Shown here: positions 1-7,138 of the stretch, piece after piece
How the letters are laid out: every line of letters begins with the position of its first letter
How positions within the stretch are numbered: the first letter of the stretch is position 1
Assembly (NCBI GenBank): GCA_002296055.1
Contig: DBHE01000022.1
Location: forward strand, 21,092-32,250
Length of the DNA: 11,159 nt
Source: Pseudomonadaceae bacterium UBA836
Lineage (GTDB): Bacteria > Pseudomonadota > Gammaproteobacteria > Pseudomonadales > Pseudomonadaceae
Direction of reading: 5' to 3'
Position numbers and translations under genes: made by a program
Notes under the pieces: model-generated
The model's database searches: none
What the model saw: only the letters and a program-made list of their open reading frames with translations
What the model was told of the DNA's origin: nothing

Positions 1-755
<755 letters not shown>

Positions 756-763
756 GGGGCGGG

Positions 764-769
764 AGTATA
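764..769 (-). promoter_or_regulatory. Extended -10 promoter element for yheS, overlapping a possible plus-strand -10
   Basis: Read on the minus strand, the bases are TATACT preceded by TGA, which fits the extended -10 consensus TGnTATAAT. The -35 position is poor, as is usual for extended -10 promoters. The last base is 8 nt from the yheS ATG, so transcription would begin at or next to the A of the ATG. On the plus strand the same bases give TATATC at 766-771, a possible -10 for the gene at 797. The two promoters would therefore share their core. Inferred by eye; no start site has been mapped. Confidence 0.55.
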
Positions 770-796
770 TCAGCGCCGCATGGCGGGAGAAGAGCG

Positions 797-1255
797 ATGA
801 ATAAAAAGGGTCTGGCGCGCTGGAGTGAGCAGGTTTATGCCCGCGAGGGTGTTGCGCCGCTGCTGCTGGCGCTGCAGGACGAGGCGGGCGAGGACGTGTT
901 GCTGCTGTTGCTGGCCGCCTGGCTGCAGCAGCAGGGGCGAGGCTTGTCAGTCGATGTGTGGCAGCGGGTGCATGAGCAGCAGGCCAGCTGGCGTGGGGAA
1001 CTGATGCTGCCGCTGCGTCAGGCCCGTCGTGCGCTGGCGCAGCAGGCTGACTTACAGGCGCAATATCAGCGGCTCAAGACGATCGAGATTGAGGTGGAGT
1101 TGCAGCGCTTGCAGGTGCTGGAAGGCAGTCTTGGGCGGGGCGATCAGGCTGACCAGGCGATGCAGGCAGCGTTGGCTGCTGCCTGCTCAGGCCCTGTGAT
1201 CGGTCAACGTGCGCAGTTGCTGACGCAACTGGCTGGGCTGCTCAGCCTTCGCTAG
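797..1255 (+). CDS. TIGR02444-type conserved hypothetical protein
   Basis: Small 152-residue protein of unknown function. The N-terminus (MNKKGLARWSEQVYAREGV, followed by a Leu-rich stretch and DEAGEDVLLLLLAAWLQQQGRGL) resembles the uncharacterised TIGR02444 family of Pseudomonas and relatives; the assignment is from memory, not from a search. The protein is rich in Leu, Gln, Ala and Arg, has no signal peptide or clear membrane segment, and looks largely helical and cytoplasmic, with a Gln/Glu-rich amphipathic stretch around residues 75-115. The ATG is supported by a purine-rich GGGAGAAGAG ribosome binding site just upstream. The gene diverges from yheS, and its last 14 bases overlap the 3' end of the convergent algP-like gene. 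Pseudomonas genomes keep this family near algP, which suggests a stable neighbourhood but does not show a function. Confidence 0.85.
   Translation: MNKKGLARWSEQVYAREGVAPLLLALQDEAGEDVLLLLLAAWLQQQGRGLSVDVWQRVHEQQASWRGELMLPLRQARRALAQQADLQAQYQRLKTIEIEVELQRLQVLEGSLGRGDQADQAMQAALAAACSGPVIGQRAQLLTQLAGLLSLR
1162..1186. other. Strong hairpin inside the 3' part of the TIGR02444-type gene
   Basis: A perfect 9-bp inverted repeat, GCAGGCAGC / GCTGCCTGC, with a 7-base loop lies about 65 bp before the stop codon. It has no T-tract on either strand, so it is not a classical intrinsic terminator. It lies 55 bp beyond the algP stop on the minus strand, where it could protect or end the algP message, but the repeated Ala/Gln codons could also produce it by chance. 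Confidence 0.35.
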
Positions 1256-1754
1256 GCGCCTTGGCTGCAGGTGCTTTGGCTGCAGGCTTGCGGCGGGCTG
1301 GGGCGCGGCGGCTGCGTGGCTTGGCGGCCGGCTTGGGCGCGTCGCGCTTTTCCAGTGCCTGGCCGACCTGAGCGTCAATGCGCTCCAGGCCCTTGGCCAG
1401 ACGCAGGGTCTGGCGCACGTCCGCTTCCAGTTGCTTGATATAGGACTCGGCGTTGCTGCGCGCGGTTTTCAGCTCTTCCAGCGCGGCCTGCAGGTCTGCC
1501 AGTTTGCGGCGGGTCTTGCTGGCGGGCTTGTCCGGGTCTTCGGCGGTGCGGTTGGCTAGCTTTTCTTCGGCCTGGCGCAGCTTGAGCTCCAGCTTCTCCT
1601 GCTGACGCAGCAGCTTGTCGAGGGCCTTACGGGCATCTTTCTCGGCCTTGCTGCACGCCTCGGCGAGGTGCTCGTTGAGGGTGCGGGTCAGGGTCTGCAG
1701 CAGGTGCAGCGGAGAGGAAACCTTGTCGTTGGAGCTGGGAGTGTCGGTGGTCAC
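1242..1754 (-). CDS. algP: AlgP-like (AlgR3) protein with a short Lys/Pro/Ala-rich C-terminal tail
   Basis: A 170-residue basic protein. AlgP of P. aeruginosa is a histone H1-like factor linked to alginate gene expression. The N-terminal half matches it in layout: SSPLHLLQTLTRTLNEHL, then a long charged coiled coil (about residues 35-125) containing a RSNAESYIKQLEADVRQTLRLA segment like that of AlgP. The last 33 residues form the basic tail, with PKPAAKP, RSRRAPARRKP and two AAKAP units. The P. aeruginosa protein carries a tail of well over 100 residues of KPAA-type repeats, so this copy is strongly reduced, but it ends in a normal stop and shows no frameshift. The start is GTG, with AGGAAGA 7-8 bases upstream. 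rsd lies 25 bp upstream on the same strand, so the two are probably co-transcribed. The 3' end overlaps the convergent gene by 14 bp. DNA binding by the tail is inferred from composition. Confidence 0.85.
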   Translation of the reverse strand: MTTDTPSSNDKVSSPLHLLQTLTRTLNEHLAEACSKAEKDARKALDKLLRQQEKLELKLRQAEEKLANRTAEDPDKPASKTRRKLADLQAALEELKTARSNAESYIKQLEADVRQTLRLAKGLERIDAQVGQALEKRDAPKPAAKPRSRRAPARRKPAAKAPAAKAPSEG

Positions 1755-1773
1755 GCGTGATCTTCCTGTGCCT

Positions 1774-1800
1774 GACCGCTCAGACGGCGCTGAGCAGGTC
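1774..1800 (-). other. Hairpin over the rsd stop codon, upstream of the algP ribosome binding site
   Basis: GACCGCTCAG (1774-1783) pairs with CTGAGCAGGTC (1790-1800), giving 10 base pairs with one bulged A and a 6-base loop. It covers the rsd stop codon (1780-1782) and ends 6-7 bases before the algP Shine-Dalgarno (1761-1767). There is no T-tract. It could reduce read-through or limit algP translation; this is inference from position only. Confidence 0.35.
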
Positions 1801-2253
1801 TTTGTGAGCGGTATGGAGTACTTCGATCAGACAGTCTTCAAGCTCGAATCGTTCATGCAGCAGGGCGCCAAGTTGCTGGAGCTGCGTCTGCATGCTTGTC
1901 TCGTCATCGGCCCGTGCGCCTTGGCCGTACTGGTCGTTGAAGGCGACCGCCTGTAGCGTGATGGTTTCGATGCGAGGGTAGACGCGATGCGCCAGCTCAA
2001 TGCCGCGCTGGTCGTCAAAATCTTGGGCTTCGCGCAGCAGCTGCTCGTAGATTTCGAAGTGTCCGGCCGATACATAGTCGACCAGAATGTCGCAGAAGGC
2101 CGTCAGGTCGTTGTCCGTCTGCTCTGTCGGTGGGGTGCGCTCGCGCAGTTGGCGGTAGTTGAGGATCAGCTGTTGACGCTCGGCCAGCCAGCGGTCGATC
2201 AACTGGTGGACGCCGCCCCAGCGTTCCTGGGAGTTGGTGCAACTGTCCAGCAT
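1780..2253 (-). CDS. rsd: Rsd/AlgQ family regulator of RNA polymerase sigma70
   Basis: A 157-residue cytoplasmic protein that binds domain 4 of the housekeeping sigma factor and so shifts RNA polymerase toward alternative sigmas; the Pseudomonas member is called AlgQ. The protein starts MLDSCTNSQERWGGVHQLID and keeps the family blocks LVDYVSAGHFEIYEQL, DDQRGIELA and LLHERFELEDCLIEVL, all very close to P. aeruginosa AlgQ. The frame is open for another 31 codons upstream, but the start chosen here matches the family N-terminus and has a strong GAGGTGG ribosome binding site 5 bases upstream. A promoter with TTGATG and TATTCT separated by 18 bp lies 64-93 bases before the start. The gene leads into algP after 25 bp. 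dsbB lies upstream on the same strand but is separated by 123 bp containing this promoter and a hairpin, so rsd can be expressed on its own. Confidence 0.95.
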   Translation of the reverse strand: MLDSCTNSQERWGGVHQLIDRWLAERQQLILNYRQLRERTPPTEQTDNDLTAFCDILVDYVSAGHFEIYEQLLREAQDFDDQRGIELAHRVYPRIETITLQAVAFNDQYGQGARADDETSMQTQLQQLGALLHERFELEDCLIEVLHTAHKDLLSAV

Positions 2254-2316
2254 CTTCCACCTCTTCTTCCGGTGTCGGCGAACCGACGTACAGGGTGTAT
2301 GGGTTCCGGGTTCAAC

Positions 2317-2346
2317 AGAATAGGCCAGTGCACGTGACGGCATCAA
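2317..2346 (-). promoter_or_regulatory. Predicted sigma70-type promoter for rsd-algP
   Basis: On the minus strand, -35 TTGATG (2341-2346) and -10 TATTCT (2317-2322) are separated by 18 bp. Each hexamer matches its consensus at 4 of 6 positions. The expected start near 2309 gives a leader of about 56 nt before rsd. Confidence 0.45.
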
Positions 2347-2364
2347 GACTTGCTTGCATGCCGT
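2337..2364 (-). terminator. Bulged hairpin after dsbB, overlapping the rsd -35; possible terminator without T-tract
   Basis: ACGGCATCAAG (2337-2347) can pair with CTTG (2353-2356) plus ATGCCGT (2358-2364), giving 11 base pairs with one bulged C and a 5-base loop. It begins 12 bp after the dsbB stop. No run of T follows on the minus strand, so Rho-independent termination is doubtful. The structure contains the rsd -35 hexamer, so at DNA level it could equally be a regulator site. Confidence 0.35.
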
Positions 2365-2376
2365 GCTGCCTGTGTC

Positions 2377-2886
2377 TCAGTCAACCTTGCGCAGCAGCTG
2401 CATGACACCGAACAGGGTGAAGCAGATAAAGGCGATCAAGGTGCCCTCGGCGATGCTCAGGCCAAGGAAGGTCCAGGTGACTTCGGCGCACTGCGCGGTA
2501 CCACTTAGAACCTGGCTGAGCACGTCCCACATGGGCATGGTTTCGAGCATGTAGTCGAGCGGCAGAATGCAGGAGGGAACCTGATCCGGCGGCAGATGCT
2601 GCAGCCATACTTGGCGCGCCGCCGTAGCCCCGCCCAGCAGTGCCGCCACGGTGAGCAGCGCGCCGTAAATGCGTGCGCCGGTGCGCTTGCCGTTGCGCGG
2701 TTCGGGATTGTGCAGCACGGCGGCCAGGCAGATAACACCAATGACCATCACCGCGATGCGTTGCAGAATGCACAGCGGGCAGGGTTCCAGCCCAACGCCA
2801 TGTTCCAGGTACAGCGCGGCTGTCATGAGCAGTACGCAGGTGATCAGGGCGAGCAGATAAAGAGGGCGAGAGGCCGGCAGGGTCAT
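2377..2886 (-). CDS. dsbB: Disulfide bond formation protein DsbB
   Basis: A 169-residue inner-membrane protein that reoxidises periplasmic DsbA and passes the electrons to ubiquinone. Four hydrophobic segments are visible (about 9-27, 41-59, 73-90 and 139-163). The first periplasmic loop has the active pair C36-P-L-C39 in EPCPLC, followed by R43 at the position of the quinone-contacting E. coli Arg48. The second loop has C106 and C133, matching E. coli Cys104/Cys130. All redox residues are present and the length is normal for the family. The ATG at 2886 gives the usual short N-terminus before the first membrane segment, but the ribosome binding site is weak (GGAA). P. aeruginosa has a DsbB homologue (DsbH) beside algQ, so this is probably that orthologue. 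secB lies upstream on the same strand, with a hairpin between them, so separate transcription is likely. Confidence 0.95.
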   Translation of the reverse strand: MTLPASRPLYLLALITCVLLMTAALYLEHGVGLEPCPLCILQRIAVMVIGVICLAAVLHNPEPRNGKRTGARIYGALLTVAALLGGATAARQVWLQHLPPDQVPSCILPLDYMLETMPMWDVLSQVLSGTAQCAEVTWTFLGLSIAEGTLIAFICFTLFGVMQLLRKVD

Positions 2887-2990
2887 GCGTGGTTCCGTCT
2901 GTTGGTGGCTGTGCGGACGCTTACCTTAGAGCATGCGCCGCCAGGCGCACAAGACGAAATGATAGGGCGCGGCGGGGTGTCGCAGAAGGT

Positions 2991-3013
2991 GCCGGGCAGC
3001 CAGGCTGCCCGGC
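2991..3013 (-). terminator. Hairpin after secB, probable transcription terminator
   Basis: A perfect 10-bp GC-rich stem, GCCGGGCAGC / GCTGCCCGGC, with a 3-base loop begins 9 bp after the secB stop. The bases after the stem on the minus strand (ACCTTCTGCG) form only a poor T-tract. The remaining gap to dsbB (2887-2990) holds a second small inverted repeat (TGCGCC/GGCGCA, 2934-2949) and no convincing promoter hexamers. Confidence 0.6.
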
Positions 3014-3022
3014 GACCGGCAA

Positions 3023-3511
3023 TCAGGCGTTGCCGGCGGCTTCGTTGGCGCGGCGCTGCTCGGACTGGGCGAACAGGGCGTCGAAGTTGACCGGGGACAG
3101 CATCAGGGGAGGGAAGCTGCCGCGCAGGACCAGGTTGTCGATCGCTTCACGCGCATAAGGGAACAGGATGTTCGGGCAGAAGGCGCCCAGCGTGTGGCGC
3201 AGTGCGGCGTCTTCTAGGCCATTGATGGCGAAGATGCCGGCTTGCTGGACTTCGGCGATAAAGCAGGTTTCGTTTTCGCCGGTGGTGACGGTGGCGTTGA
3301 CCGACAGTACCACTTCGTAGATGCCCGGCTGCAGCTCGGTGTTACGCGTGTTCAGATCCAGATTGACGTGGGGGTTCCACTGGGTCTGGAAAATGGCCGG
3401 GGCCTTCGGCGATTCAAAGGACAGGTCCTTGACGTAGATGCGCTGCAGGCTGAACTGCGGTTGGTTAGCCTCGGCGCCGTTGGCAGCCTGGTTGTTTTGT
3501 TCTTCGGCCAT
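3023..3511 (-). CDS. secB: Protein-export chaperone SecB
   Basis: A 162-residue cytoplasmic chaperone that works as a tetramer, keeps preproteins unfolded and hands them to SecA at the Sec translocon. Family blocks are intact: [19 protein letters not shown], the [11 protein letters not shown] block, [14 protein letters not shown], the [15 protein letters not shown] core and the LPPVNF-like segment [15 protein letters not shown], followed by a polar tail (residues 148-162). The N-terminus starts with a short Asn/Gln/Ala-rich stretch, as in other Pseudomonas SecB proteins, and the length fits. The ribosome binding site AAGGA is 8-9 bases before the ATG. grxC lies 50 bp upstream on the same strand and yibN before that. 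This yibN-grxC-secB order also occurs in E. coli, where gpsA follows; gpsA is absent here and a hairpin follows instead. Confidence 0.98.
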   Translation of the reverse strand: MAEEQNNQAANGAEANQPQFSLQRIYVKDLSFESPKAPAIFQTQWNPHVNLDLNTRNTELQPGIYEVVLSVNATVTTGENETCFIAEVQQAGIFAINGLEDAALRHTLGAFCPNILFPYAREAIDNLVLRGSFPPLMLSPVNFDALFAQSEQRRANEAAGNA

Positions 3512-3561
3512 CGAAAAAATCCTTGCTGTGATGGTAAATGATGCGTGTTGGAAAGAGCTGC

Positions 3562-3819
3562 TTACCCTGCCAGCAGCGCATCCAGTTGTCCAGCGCGTGC
3601 GCAGGCGTAGAGTTCGTCGCAGCCGCCAACGTGGGTGTCGCCAATCCAGATCTGCGGCACCGAGGTGCGCCCACCCGCCAGACGCGTCATTTCTGCGCGC
3701 ACCTTGGGCTGGCCGTCCACGCAGATTTCCTGAAACTCCACGCCCTTGCTCGCCAGCAATTGCTTGGCGCGCATGCAGAAGGGGCAGTAGTCGCTGCTGT
3801 AGATCACCACGTCAGCCAT
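3562..3819 (-). CDS. grxC: Glutaredoxin 3 (GrxC)
   Basis: An 85-residue dithiol glutaredoxin that reduces disulfides and glutathione mixed disulfides with electrons from glutathione in the cytoplasm. The active site C12-P-F-C15 (DYCPFC) is complete; the glutathione-binding TSVP with cis-Pro55 and the GGCDEL motif at 65-70 are present. The extra Cys67 in GGCDEL is common in bacterial GrxC proteins. The length is normal. The start codon follows the yibN stop by one base, and a GGTGAAG ribosome binding site lies inside the end of yibN, so translation is probably coupled to it. The gene belongs to the yibN-grxC-secB transcription unit. Confidence 0.97.
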   Translation of the reverse strand: MADVVIYSSDYCPFCMRAKQLLASKGVEFQEICVDGQPKVRAEMTRLAGGRTSVPQIWIGDTHVGGCDELYACARAGQLDALLAG

Positions 3820-3820
3820 G

Positions 3821-4243
3821 TTACTTCACCAGCGGCAGGTTGTCGGAGCGCCAGCTGGCAATGCCGCCAGACAGGCGCACTACGTTGTCGTGGCCGGCGG
3901 CCTTGAGCTGTTTGGCGCAACCGCCCGCGTGCTGGCCGGCAGCGCATACCAGCAGCAGCGGCTTGCCCTTGTGCTTGTCCAGCTCGCTCATGCGATTGGT
4001 CAGTGACTCGTAGGGGATGTTCAGCGAGTCGACAATATGGCCGGCGCTGAAATCTTTTTTCGGGCGCAGGTCAACCACGACGGCGTTCTCGCGGTTGATC
4101 AGGGTAGTCGCTTCGCTGGTGCTGACGGCCTTGCCGCTCTTGCGACCCTCGGTGAACAGCAACAGGGCCAGCACAATCAGAAAGGCGCTGGTCAGCAGGT
4201 AGTGGTTGCCGATGAATTCGATCAGGTGTTGAAAAAACTGCAT
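3821..4243 (-). CDS. yibN: Membrane-anchored single-domain rhodanese (YibN-like)
   Basis: A 140-residue sulfurtransferase-type protein. Residues 14-30 form one hydrophobic segment ([16 protein letters not shown]), so the protein is probably anchored in the inner membrane with the rhodanese domain (about 40-140) in the cytoplasm. Domain marks are [16 protein letters not shown] at 55-70, the catalytic Cys100 in the active-site loop CAAGQHA, and the closing LSGGIASW at 124-131. The loop has His-Ala where many rhodaneses have Arg-Ser, so the natural substrate is uncertain. The frame is open for 38 more codons upstream, but that part crosses the promoter gap; the ATG at 4243 follows GGAAG at a 7-base distance and gives the E. 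coli YibN-like N-terminus. It is first in the unit with grxC and secB and diverges from gpmI. Work on E. coli YibN links it to the Sec/YidC membrane machinery, which would fit secB as a neighbour, but that is only context here. Confidence 0.93.
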   Translation of the reverse strand: MQFFQHLIEFIGNHYLLTSAFLIVLALLLFTEGRKSGKAVSTSEATTLINRENAVVVDLRPKKDFSAGHIVDSLNIPYESLTNRMSELDKHKGKPLLLVCAAGQHAGGCAKQLKAAGHDNVVRLSGGIASWRSDNLPLVK

Positions 4244-4274
4244 TGACGGGCTTCCGGGCGTTAAAAAGAGGGCG

Positions 4275-4280
4275 AGTATA
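4275..4280 (-). promoter_or_regulatory. Predicted -10 element for yibN-grxC-secB
   Basis: TATACT on the minus strand matches the -10 consensus at 5 of 6 positions. The -35 region 17 bp upstream is weak. The predicted start is near 4268, giving a leader of about 25 nt that still contains the GGAAG ribosome binding site. Confidence 0.45.
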
Positions 4281-4291
4281 CACTTAAGCTC

Positions 4292-4315
4292 GGCTGATCC
4301 GCGACGGGATCGGCC
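4292..4315. promoter_or_regulatory. Inverted repeat between the yibN and gpmI promoters; possible operator
   Basis: GGCTGATCC (4292-4300) and GGATCGGCC (4307-4315) form a 9-bp dyad with one mismatch (a G-T pair in RNA) and a 6-base spacer. It lies between the yibN -10 and the gpmI -35, where a bound protein could affect both promoters. I do not recognise it as the site of a known regulator. Confidence 0.3.
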
Positions 4316-4319
4316 AAGC

Positions 4320-4348
4320 ATGACAGCCGGGGGGCTGGCAAGTAAACT
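4320..4348 (+). promoter_or_regulatory. Predicted sigma70-type promoter for gpmI
   Basis: -35 ATGACA (4320-4325, 5 of 6 to consensus) and -10 TAAACT (4343-4348, 4 of 6) are separated by exactly 17 bp. Transcription would begin near 4355 and give a leader of about 60 nt before the gpmI ATG. Confidence 0.5.
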
Positions 4349-4415
4349 GTGCGGCAAGTTTGCGGCGGCAGTGCCCGCGGTTCCCCTTGAACCCTTCCAA
4401 CGAGAGCTTTGTGCA

Positions 4416-5954
4416 ATGACAGCAGCCCCTAAACCGCTGGTCCTGATGATTCTGGATGGCTTCGGTCACAGCGAGATCCCTGACTCCAACGCCATTATGG
4501 CCGCCAAGACTCCGGTATGGGATGCCCTCTGGCAAAACGCACCGCACACGCTGGTGTCCGGCTCGGGTATGGATGTCGGTCTGCCGGACGGCCAAATGGG
4601 CAACTCGGAAGTGGGGCATATGAACCTCGGCGCCGGCCGGGTGGTGTACCAGGACTTTACGCGGGTCACCAAGTCGATTCAGGACGGCGAGTTCTTCTCC
4701 AACGAGGTGATCTGCGCCGCCGTCGACAAGGCCGTGTCCGCCGGGCGCGCAGTGCATATCATGGGCCTGTTGTCCGATGGTGGCGTGCACAGCCATCAGG
4801 ACCACCTCGCTGCGATGGTCGAGCTGGCCGCCAAGCGTGGCGCCGAGCAGGTCTATGTGCACGGCTTTCTGGATGGCCGCGATACACCGCCGCGCAGCGC
4901 AGCGCCCTCGCTGCAGCTGATGGAAGATACCTATGCGCGCCTTGGCAAGGGCCGTACCGCCAGCCTGATCGGGCGTTATTTCGCCATGGATCGCGACAAC
5001 CGCTGGGAGCGTGTTGAGGCTGCCTACAACCTGATTACCGAGGGTCGGGGTGAGTTTGCTGCCGAGAGTGCCGCCGATGCGCTGGCTGCTGCCTACGAGC
5101 GTGGCGAGAGCGACGAATTCGTTAAGGCGACCACCGTGGGCGAGCCGGTTCGCGTGGAAGATGGCGACGCGGTGGTGTTCATGAACTTCCGCGCCGACCG
5201 CGCACGCGAGTTGAGCCGGGCCTTTGTTGAGCCGGCGTTCAGCGGCTTTACCCGCAGCCGCGAGATCGCTCTGGCTGGCTATGTAATGCTGACCCAGTAC
5301 GCCGCTGATATCCCCGCGCCTTGCGCCTTCCCGGCTGGCTCGCTGGTCAACGTGCTGGGTGAGTACCTGGCCAAGCAGGGCAAGACCCAGCTGCGCATCG
5401 CTGAAACTGAAAAGTACGCTCACGTCACCTTCTTCTTCTCCGGTGGCCGCGAGGAGCCCTTTGAGGGCGAAGAGCGCATTTTGATCCCTTCTCCGCAGGT
5501 TGCCACTTACGACCTGCAGCCGGAGATGAGTGCGCCCGAAGTCACCGACCGTATCGTCGAGGCGATTGAGCAGCAGCGTTATGACGCCATCATTGTCAAT
5601 TACGCCAACGGCGACATGGTCGGGCATACCGGGGTGTTTGAGGCCGCCGTGGCGGCGGTCGAGTGTCTCGACCGTTGCATCGCGCGCATCACCGCCGCGC
5701 TGGAGAAGGTCGGAGGCGAGGCGCTGATTACCGCGGACCACGGCAACGTCGAGCAAATGTCCGACGAGCACACCGGTCAGGCCCACACCGCGCATACCTG
5801 TGAGCCAGTGCCCTTTGTTTATGTCGGTCCGCGCCAGATCGAGATGCGCGATGGCGGCATTCTCTCCGATGTGGCGCCGACCATGCTGACGCTGATGGGG
5901 CTGGAGCAACCGGCAGAGATGACCGGGCGCAGCATCATCACCCGGGTGCAGTAG
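4416..5954 (+). CDS. gpmI: 2,3-bisphosphoglycerate-independent phosphoglycerate mutase
   Basis: A 512-residue manganese-dependent enzyme that interconverts 3- and 2-phosphoglycerate in glycolysis and gluconeogenesis through a phosphoserine intermediate. The metal and catalytic residues of the alkaline-phosphatase-like fold are present: D14 in LMILDGFG, nucleophile S64 in [15 protein letters not shown]400 and H404 in [10 protein letters not shown]441 and H442 in ITADHGN, and the HTAH pair H457/H460. The substrate loops [22 protein letters not shown] and [10 protein letters not shown] are intact. The length fits the family (about 510-515). An ATG 32 codons upstream is in frame, but it overlaps the predicted -35, and the chosen start gives the standard N-terminus; its ribosome binding site (GAGAG, 9 bases away) is modest. 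envC follows after 5 bp, an arrangement also found in E. coli. Confidence 0.98.
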   Translation: MTAAPKPLVLMILDGFGHSEIPDSNAIMAAKTPVWDALWQNAPHTLVSGSGMDVGLPDGQMGNSEVGHMNLGAGRVVYQDFTRVTKSIQDGEFFSNEVICAAVDKAVSAGRAVHIMGLLSDGGVHSHQDHLAAMVELAAKRGAEQVYVHGFLDGRDTPPRSAAPSLQLMEDTYARLGKGRTASLIGRYFAMDRDNRWERVEAAYNLITEGRGEFAAESAADALAAAYERGESDEFVKATTVGEPVRVEDGDAVVFMNFRADRARELSRAFVEPAFSGFTRSREIALAGYVMLTQYAADIPAPCAFPAGSLVNVLGEYLAKQGKTQLRIAETEKYAHVTFFFSGGREEPFEGEERILIPSPQVATYDLQPEMSAPEVTDRIVEAIEQQRYDAIIVNYANGDMVGHTGVFEAAVAAVECLDRCIARITAALEKVGGEALITADHGNVEQMSDEHTGQAHTAHTCEPVPFVYVGPRQIEMRDGGILSDVAPTMLTLMGLEQPAEMTGRSIITRVQ

Positions 5955-5959
5955 GCAGC

Positions 5960-7138
5960 ATGCGCACGCACGGACGCGCAAGGCACTGGCTGACAGCGGC
6001 GCTGCTGGTAATGGGCGGCGTCTGTGCGTCGCCGTTGCTGGCTGATCAGCCCGAAGACGCCCGCGCGGCGCGGGCCGAGCTGGAAAAGGCGCAGGCTGAT
6101 ATCGAACGCCTCAAGCAGGTGCTCAGCGAGCTACGCCAGGAGGCCTCGGGCCTGGAGGCCGAGCTCAAGGAGAGTGAAACCGACATCGGCCGCCTGCAAC
6201 GGGAAAGCGGTGAGCTGGAGCAGCAGATCCGCGAGGGTGAGAGCCGTCTGCAGGAGCTACACCAGCAGGCCGAGCAATTGCAGGCGTCACTCGACGCGCA
6301 GCAGGAGCAGATCGCTCGTCAGGTGCGTGCCGCCTACATGGCGGGGCAGCAAGGTTACATGAAGCTGCTGCTCAACCAGGATGATCCGGGTCGCATGGCG
6401 CGCATGCTGCGCTACTACGAATACGTGGGGCGTGCGCGGGTTGAGGAAATCAGCCGTTTCAATGACACCATCGCGCAGGTACAGCAAGCCTCGGCAGCCG
6501 CTGCCGCCCAGCAGACTGAGCTGCAACAGCAGCGTGAAGGATTGGCCAGTCGGGCCGACGCGCTGCGCGCCGAGCAGCGCAAACGCACTCAAGTGCTGGC
6601 CTCGCTGCAGGGCCAGCAACGCTCCCAGAACGAGCAGCTGCGCAGTCGTGAAGCAGAGCGTGCGGAACTCAATCGGGTTATCAAGCGTCTTGAAGAGGCA
6701 GTGGTCAGTATTCCCACACCGGCCGGTAACCAGCCCTTTGCCCAGGCGCGCGGCAAGTTGCCGTTGCCTTTGAAGGGGCGGATACAGGCCCGATTTGGTA
6801 GTCAGCGCGGTAGTGACGCACGGCTGAAATGGGATGGTTTGCTGATCAGCGCAGCGGCTGGCAGCCAGGTTAGTGCCATTCACGGTGGTCGAGTGGTGTT
6901 TGCCGATTGGTTGCGTGGCTCCGGCCTGCTACTGATTTTGGATCACGGTGACGGTTATCTCAGCCTGTACGGCCATAACCAGAGCCTGCTGAAAGAAGTG
7001 GGTGCCTGGGTGCAGCCCGGCGAGGCGATTGCAACCGTGGGCAGCAGTGGCGGCCAGGCTGATCCGTCGCTCTACTTTGCCATTCGTCATCGCGGGCAGG
7101 CGCTGGACCCGGCACGCTGGTGTATGCTGTCTGGATGA
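5960..7138 (+). CDS. envC: EnvC-like murein hydrolase activator with degenerate LytM domain
   Basis: A 392-residue periplasmic protein. E. coli EnvC activates the amidases AmiA and AmiB so that daughter-cell peptidoglycan is split at the septum. Here a signal peptide (MRTHGRARHWLTAALLVMGG to about residue 29, with an ASPLLA cleavage region) is followed by two long coiled-coil stretches (about 30-125 and 155-250) and a LytM/M23 domain (about 265-392). Metal ligands of active M23 peptidases are missing: the HxxxD region reads KWDGLLI (290-296) and the HxH region reads SLYF (370-373). His339 in LYGH is kept. This pattern of loss matches EnvC, so the protein should activate hydrolases rather than cut. 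The ATG follows the gpmI stop by 5 bp with only a weak ribosome binding site, which suggests coupling to gpmI translation. ctpA begins 49 bp downstream. Confidence 0.93.
   Translation: MRTHGRARHWLTAALLVMGGVCASPLLADQPEDARAARAELEKAQADIERLKQVLSELRQEASGLEAELKESETDIGRLQRESGELEQQIREGESRLQELHQQAEQLQASLDAQQEQIARQVRAAYMAGQQGYMKLLLNQDDPGRMARMLRYYEYVGRARVEEISRFNDTIAQVQQASAAAAAQQTELQQQREGLASRADALRAEQRKRTQVLASLQGQQRSQNEQLRSREAERAELNRVIKRLEEAVVSIPTPAGNQPFAQARGKLPLPLKGRIQARFGSQRGSDARLKWDGLLISAAAGSQVSAIHGGRVVFADWLRGSGLLLILDHGDGYLSLYGHNQSLLKEVGAWVQPGEAIATVGSSGGQADPSLYFAIRHRGQALDPARWCMLSG

Noticed and set aside
2254..2346. Upstream in-frame start for rsd (31 extra residues)
   Set aside because: The extension would cover the predicted rsd promoter -10 and has no family counterpart; the internal ATG has a strong ribosome binding site and the standard AlgQ N-terminus.
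4244..4357. Upstream in-frame start for yibN (38 extra residues)
   Set aside because: It would run through both divergent promoters, and the extra residues do not resemble YibN proteins.
4320..4415. Upstream in-frame ATG for gpmI
   Set aside because: The ATG overlaps the predicted -35, and the family N-terminus begins close to the LVLMILDG strand, as with the start at 4416.
4284..5981. Open frame of 565 codons on the minus strand, longer than gpmI itself
   Set aside because: It lies opposite the full length of gpmI, whose catalytic residues are all present. Such long antisense frames are expected from the GC-rich third codon positions, and no ribosome binding site or motif supports it.
5960..7138. 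Reading the LytM domain protein as an active endopeptidase (MepM/NlpD type)
   Set aside because: The zinc ligands of both the HxxxD and HxH motifs are replaced, as in EnvC, so activity as a peptidase is not supported.
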